Part shown: in pieces, positions 4,648 through 6,260 of the stretch
Numbering within the stretch: the first letter of the stretch is position 1
Layout of the letters: the number at the start of each line of letters is the position of its first letter
Origin: Methanosarcinales archaeon
GTDB taxonomy: Archaea; Halobacteriota; Methanosarcinia; Methanosarcinales; Methanocomedenaceae
Direction of reading: 5' to 3'
DNA length: 6,260 nucleotides
Assembly (NCBI GenBank): GCA_030614485.1
Contig: JAUWTY010000067.1
Location: forward strand, 1-6,260
Position numbers and translations under genes: made by a program
Notes under the pieces: model-generated
Database searches by the model: none
The model's input: only the letters and a program-made list of their open reading frames with translations
What the model was told of the DNA's origin: nothing

Positions 4648-5826
4648 ATGAAAATAATAAACCCGGTTTTATCCATTATTGTATCGTCTATCCTGATATT
4701 GATGCTTTTAATATCTCCTGTATATGCTTATGCAGAATATGCTTCAGATGGTGATGGAGGCGAGAGTATTATGGGTGGTGCTGTTACTTTGTATGGTGCA
4801 GATGTAATTATGTTACAACATCTAATCGAGGTAGACCAAATATCAAATCCAGGCTATCTTAAGGTTGGTGAAACCCTCGTATTGAAGAATATTGGAACTG
4901 GCAACTACAGTGGACCATTATATGCATGGTTACCGGACGGTGCTTTCAATGTCGGATTGGCAAAACTTGAGATGACTTCAGGCGGCCAGATTCGCCCATT
5001 GGACGTTTTCATAGTTAATGATAACGTCATCGGATGGAACGACACAATTCTGGCAGGATCTGTTATGACTCCCATGTACCGATTGCAATACATGGTACCG
5101 GCAGAACCCGCTGGTAAAATGACCGAATCTGTGACCTTTACAAAGAAATTGAAATATCCTACCAATGTGAACTACGATTATATCCCTTCAACTGGCATGC
5201 CAGTACTGGTTGTAAAACTGGTCAAATCAGATGATATGACAACCAGTATTGTCAATGAGGATGGTAGCAAAATCGAGGCTGATTTTATAGATGTAATAGA
5301 AGGTTCAAAGACATACAGTTGGATGCAGCCTCAATTTGTAGAGGTATCTTTTGTACTGAATCGTTCAAGCATTGACCAGTCCGATGTTTCTTTATATTTA
5401 CTCTTATTGTTGGTTATTATCCTGGTAATAGGGATTCCTATCCTGAGAGGAAAAACTCCTTCTGTCAAGGGCTTAGAAGAAAAAACGAGTAAGTTAGGGC
5501 CAACGGAAGAGGATGAAGATATATATTTGGAGCAGGAAGATGAGGAATATGATGAAGAGTTCGACGAAGATGTTGAAACAGGCGAAGACGTTGAGGAAAG
5601 TGTGTCTGCTGCTTCTGTGCTCAATACGAAAGATTTAGAAAGTTTCGATATAGATGAACTCAAATCAACTAAAAAAGCCCTGTTAAAGGTACTCACTGAA
5701 CTGGATGGGGACTACGCTGATGGTGCCCTGTCAGAAGAAGAGTACAATTCCATCAGGGGCAAATACAAGCAGAAGGTCATAGGAATTATGAAGCAGATCG
5801 ATGTCCTTGAAGAGAAAAACAAATAG
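4648..5826 (+). CDS. Type I membrane protein with exported domain, acidic linker and CcmI-like helical hairpin
   Basis: No known named family was recognised over the full length of 392 residues. A signal peptide (1 to about 27, ISPVYAYA) leads to an exported, beta-rich domain (about 30-245). This domain has an opening GGAVTLYGADVIMLQHLIEV, the strand pair LKVGETLVLKNIG, and three archaeal N-glycosylation sequons: N86-Y-S, N131-D-T and N238-R-S. It contains no cysteine. One helix (about 249-266, YLLLLLVIILVIGIPIL) crosses the membrane. The cytosolic tail starts basic, passes through a strongly acidic run (286-317, mostly Glu/Asp) and ends in a helical segment. That segment, KALLKVLTELDGDYADGALSEEEYNSIRGKYKQK (343-376 read in two parts: KALLKVLTELD then GDYADGALSEEEYNSIRGKY), resembles the 'L-D-x-D-x-x-x-G-x-[IL]-S-E-E-E-Y' hairpin of CcmI/CcmH-like cytochrome maturation proteins. 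Together with ccdA and the thioredoxin lipoprotein this suggests a role in cytochrome c or other exported-protein assembly. The gene is AT-richer than tgtA. Confidence 0.85.
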   Translation: MKIINPVLSIIVSSILILMLLISPVYAYAEYASDGDGGESIMGGAVTLYGADVIMLQHLIEVDQISNPGYLKVGETLVLKNIGTGNYSGPLYAWLPDGAFNVGLAKLEMTSGGQIRPLDVFIVNDNVIGWNDTILAGSVMTPMYRLQYMVPAEPAGKMTESVTFTKKLKYPTNVNYDYIPSTGMPVLVVKLVKSDDMTTSIVNEDGSKIEADFIDVIEGSKTYSWMQPQFVEVSFVLNRSSIDQSDVSLYLLLLLVIILVIGIPILRGKTPSVKGLEEKTSKLGPTEEDEDIYLEQEDEEYDEEFDEDVETGEDVEESVSAASVLNTKDLESFDIDELKSTKKALLKVLTELDGDYADGALSEEEYNSIRGKYKQKVIGIMKQIDVLEEKNK

Positions 5827-5856
5827 ATAATAGTTGGTGTTCCTCTTCAATAATGT

Positions 5857-5884
5857 AGGGGTAGATTCGGCCCCTCTTTTTTTT
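5857..5884 (+). terminator. Intrinsic-like terminator after the 392-residue gene
   Basis: AGGGG (5857-5861) pairs with CCCCT (5871-5875) around a 9-base loop, followed one base later by eight thymines (5877-5884). In archaea a T-rich tract alone can release RNA polymerase, so the T8 is the stronger part of the evidence. It lies 30 bases after the stop codon and closes the 3273-5826 group. Confidence 0.65.
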
Positions 5885-5900
5885 ATTTATCCTAATCGTT

Positions 5901-5930
5901 ATACCCCGCAGCTCTGCTGCGATTGGGTGT
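5901..5930. repeat. Strong bulged hairpin
   Basis: CGCAGC (5907-5912) pairs perfectly with GCTGCG (5916-5921) across the loop TCT. After a 3-base bulge (ATT) the stem continues with ATACCC (5901-5906) against GGGTGT (5925-5930, one G-T pair). No T-run follows, so it is not a simple terminator. It could be a structured RNA element, a REP/MITE-like palindrome or a mobile-element end. Confidence 0.55.
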
Positions 5931-6051
5931 GCCGTCGCAACGTTTGACTCTATTGATGAACATTTTGATTTATTTAGAGACATCAGGCGGATTTTTAGAA
6001 GTTTTTAATGCTGCTGTGCTGATTCAAATTTCAGCACATACGGCACAACCC
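5925..6051. repeat. Long-range inverted repeat GGGTGTGCCGT / ACGGCACA-A-CCC
   Basis: GGGTGTGCCGT (5925-5935) is complementary to 6040-6051 with a single bulged A: eight perfect pairs (TGTGCCGT with ACGGCACA) plus GGG with CCC. The arms bracket about 104 bases that end in the hairpin at 6015-6038. The left arm shares GGGTGT with the upstream hairpin, so the two foldings exclude each other. The arms could also be the termini of a roughly 127-base MITE-like element, but no target duplication was identified. Confidence 0.4.
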
Positions 6052-6158
6052 CTTTACATGCCGGTTTATCATACTCACCTTTCCGATCTGTTTTAAAGAC
6101 GATCTCACCGCGGTCACCTATAGTTCTAAATTACACCTGCGGAGTAGTATATTTTCAT
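6005..6158 (-). pseudogene. Possible remnant of a small gene
   Basis: On the minus strand, 41 codons (6130 down to 6008, TAA stop at 6005-6007) read like the end of a real protein: it contains GDRGEIVFKTDRKGEYDK, then PACKGVVPYVLKFE. This frame has no start codon and a stop at 6131-6133. One base out of frame, an ATG at 6158 opens MKIYYSAGVI and hits a TAG at 6126-6128, exactly where the first frame begins. A single-base frameshift in a gene of about 50-57 codons would explain both. I do not recognise the protein, and the open stretch is short enough to be coincidence. Confidence 0.3.
6015..6038. repeat. Perfect 8-bp hairpin
   Basis: TGTGCTGA (6015-6022) and TCAGCACA (6031-6038) are perfect inverted copies around an 8-base AT-rich loop. 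It sits just inside the right arm of the longer inverted repeat. On the minus strand it overlaps the end of the protein-like fragment. Confidence 0.5.
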
Positions 6159-6161
6159 CAG

Positions 6162-6176
6162 CGAAACTTTAATAAC
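6162..6176 (+). promoter_or_regulatory. Promoter candidate for the last gene
   Basis: CGAAACTTTAATAAC combines an A-rich BRE-like start with a TATA-like box (TTTAATAA, 6168-6175). A start near 6196-6202 gives a leader of about 20 bases ending in the ribosome-binding site GGTGAT. Confidence 0.45.
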
Positions 6177-6210
6177 AAATGAGTTACTAATAATTTTGTT
6201 AGATTAATCT

Positions 6211-6216
6211 GGTGAT
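6211..6216 (+). promoter_or_regulatory. Ribosome-binding site of the last gene
   Basis: GGTGAT with a 3-base spacer precedes the ATG at 6220. The same arrangement (GTGAT, 3-base spacer) is used by the gene at 3273, which makes this very short partial reading frame credible. Confidence 0.7.
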
Positions 6217-6219
6217 AAC

Positions 6220-6260
6220 ATGCGGTTTACATTGCAACCTGTGAAAGGAAAAGAATTTGT
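6220..6260 (+). CDS. Start of an unidentified gene, cut by the right window edge
   Basis: Only 13 complete codons plus two bases are visible: MRFTLQPVKGKEF, then probably V. The start is supported by the GGTGAT ribosome-binding site and the TATA-like element at 6168-6175. An opening ending in GKEFV is loosely reminiscent of archaeal P-loop ATPases that begin '...EFVGRE', but 13 residues cannot establish that. No signal peptide is apparent. Confidence 0.6.
   Translation, partial: MRFTLQPVKGKEF

Larger units (their letters stand above)
5885..6219. other. 335-base intergenic region without an intact gene
   Basis: No frame of convincing length with a ribosome-binding site crosses this stretch. 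It holds a G/C-rich hairpin, a longer-range inverted repeat, a second perfect hairpin, a 41-codon minus-strand protein-like stretch without a start, and a promoter for the gene at 6220. All are described separately. Confidence 0.7.

Noticed and set aside
5331..5696. Serine-rich 121-residue minus-strand frame
   Set aside because: The serine run is the antisense of the Glu/Asp-rich linker codons (GAA/GAT/GAG) of the 392-residue gene.
5786..5983. 65-residue minus-strand frame spanning the terminator region
   Set aside because: It overlaps the 3' end of the 392-residue gene in antisense, its KKKRGR part is simply the T8/CCCC terminator read backwards, and its AAELRG part is the CGCAGC hairpin. 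No ribosome-binding site was seen.
1..6260. tRNA, rRNA, CRISPR array or intact insertion sequence
   Set aside because: No cloverleaf with a conserved T-loop, no regularly spaced long direct repeats and no transposase-like frame were found by eye on either strand.

Overview
The window looks like a chromosomal segment of a euryarchaeon, most plausibly a Methanosarcinales or ANME-2-type methanogen/methanotroph. The archaeal assignment rests on two enzymes of archaea-specific pathways, archaeosine tRNA-guanine transglycosylase (TgtA) and CDP-archaeol synthase (CarS). It is supported by archaeal-style promoters (A-rich BRE plus TATA box) and by GGAGGTGA-type ribosome-binding sites. The lineage within the archaea is inferred from the CcdA/thioredoxin genes, which fit an organism with c-type cytochromes; it is not proven.

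Left half (1-3113), minus strand. Reading in the direction of transcription, the genes are a 50-residue zinc-ribbon protein, an unrecognised 153-residue soluble protein, carS (membrane lipid synthesis), pyrE (pyrimidine synthesis) and tgtA (tRNA modification, running off the left edge). The first four are close together, and carS and pyrE are adjacent or overlapping, so they probably form one transcript. tgtA follows after an 87-base gap that contains an unusual 10-bp-phased degenerate repeat and a possible promoter of its own.

Centre (3114-3272). This is a divergent promoter region. A TATA box faces each way, and two perfect copies of TTTGCACA, 11 bp apart, sit between them as an operator candidate for one or both sides.

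Right half (3273-6260), plus strand. It holds a thioredoxin-fold lipoprotein with a CPGC motif, the membrane thiol-electron transporter CcdA, and a 392-residue type I membrane protein. The last has an N-terminal exported domain with three glycosylation sequons, one transmembrane helix, a very acidic linker and a C-terminal helical hairpin that recalls CcmI/CcmH-type cytochrome c maturation proteins. Together these suggest an extracytoplasmic thiol-reduction module, possibly for cytochrome c maturation. A terminator-like hairpin with a T8 tract closes the group. The next roughly 340 bases are non-coding by ORF content. They contain potential mutually exclusive RNA stems and a 41-codon minus-strand stretch that reads like the end of a decayed gene. 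The window ends in the first 14 codons of another plus-strand gene that has a good ribosome-binding site.

No tRNA, rRNA, CRISPR array or intact mobile element was seen.
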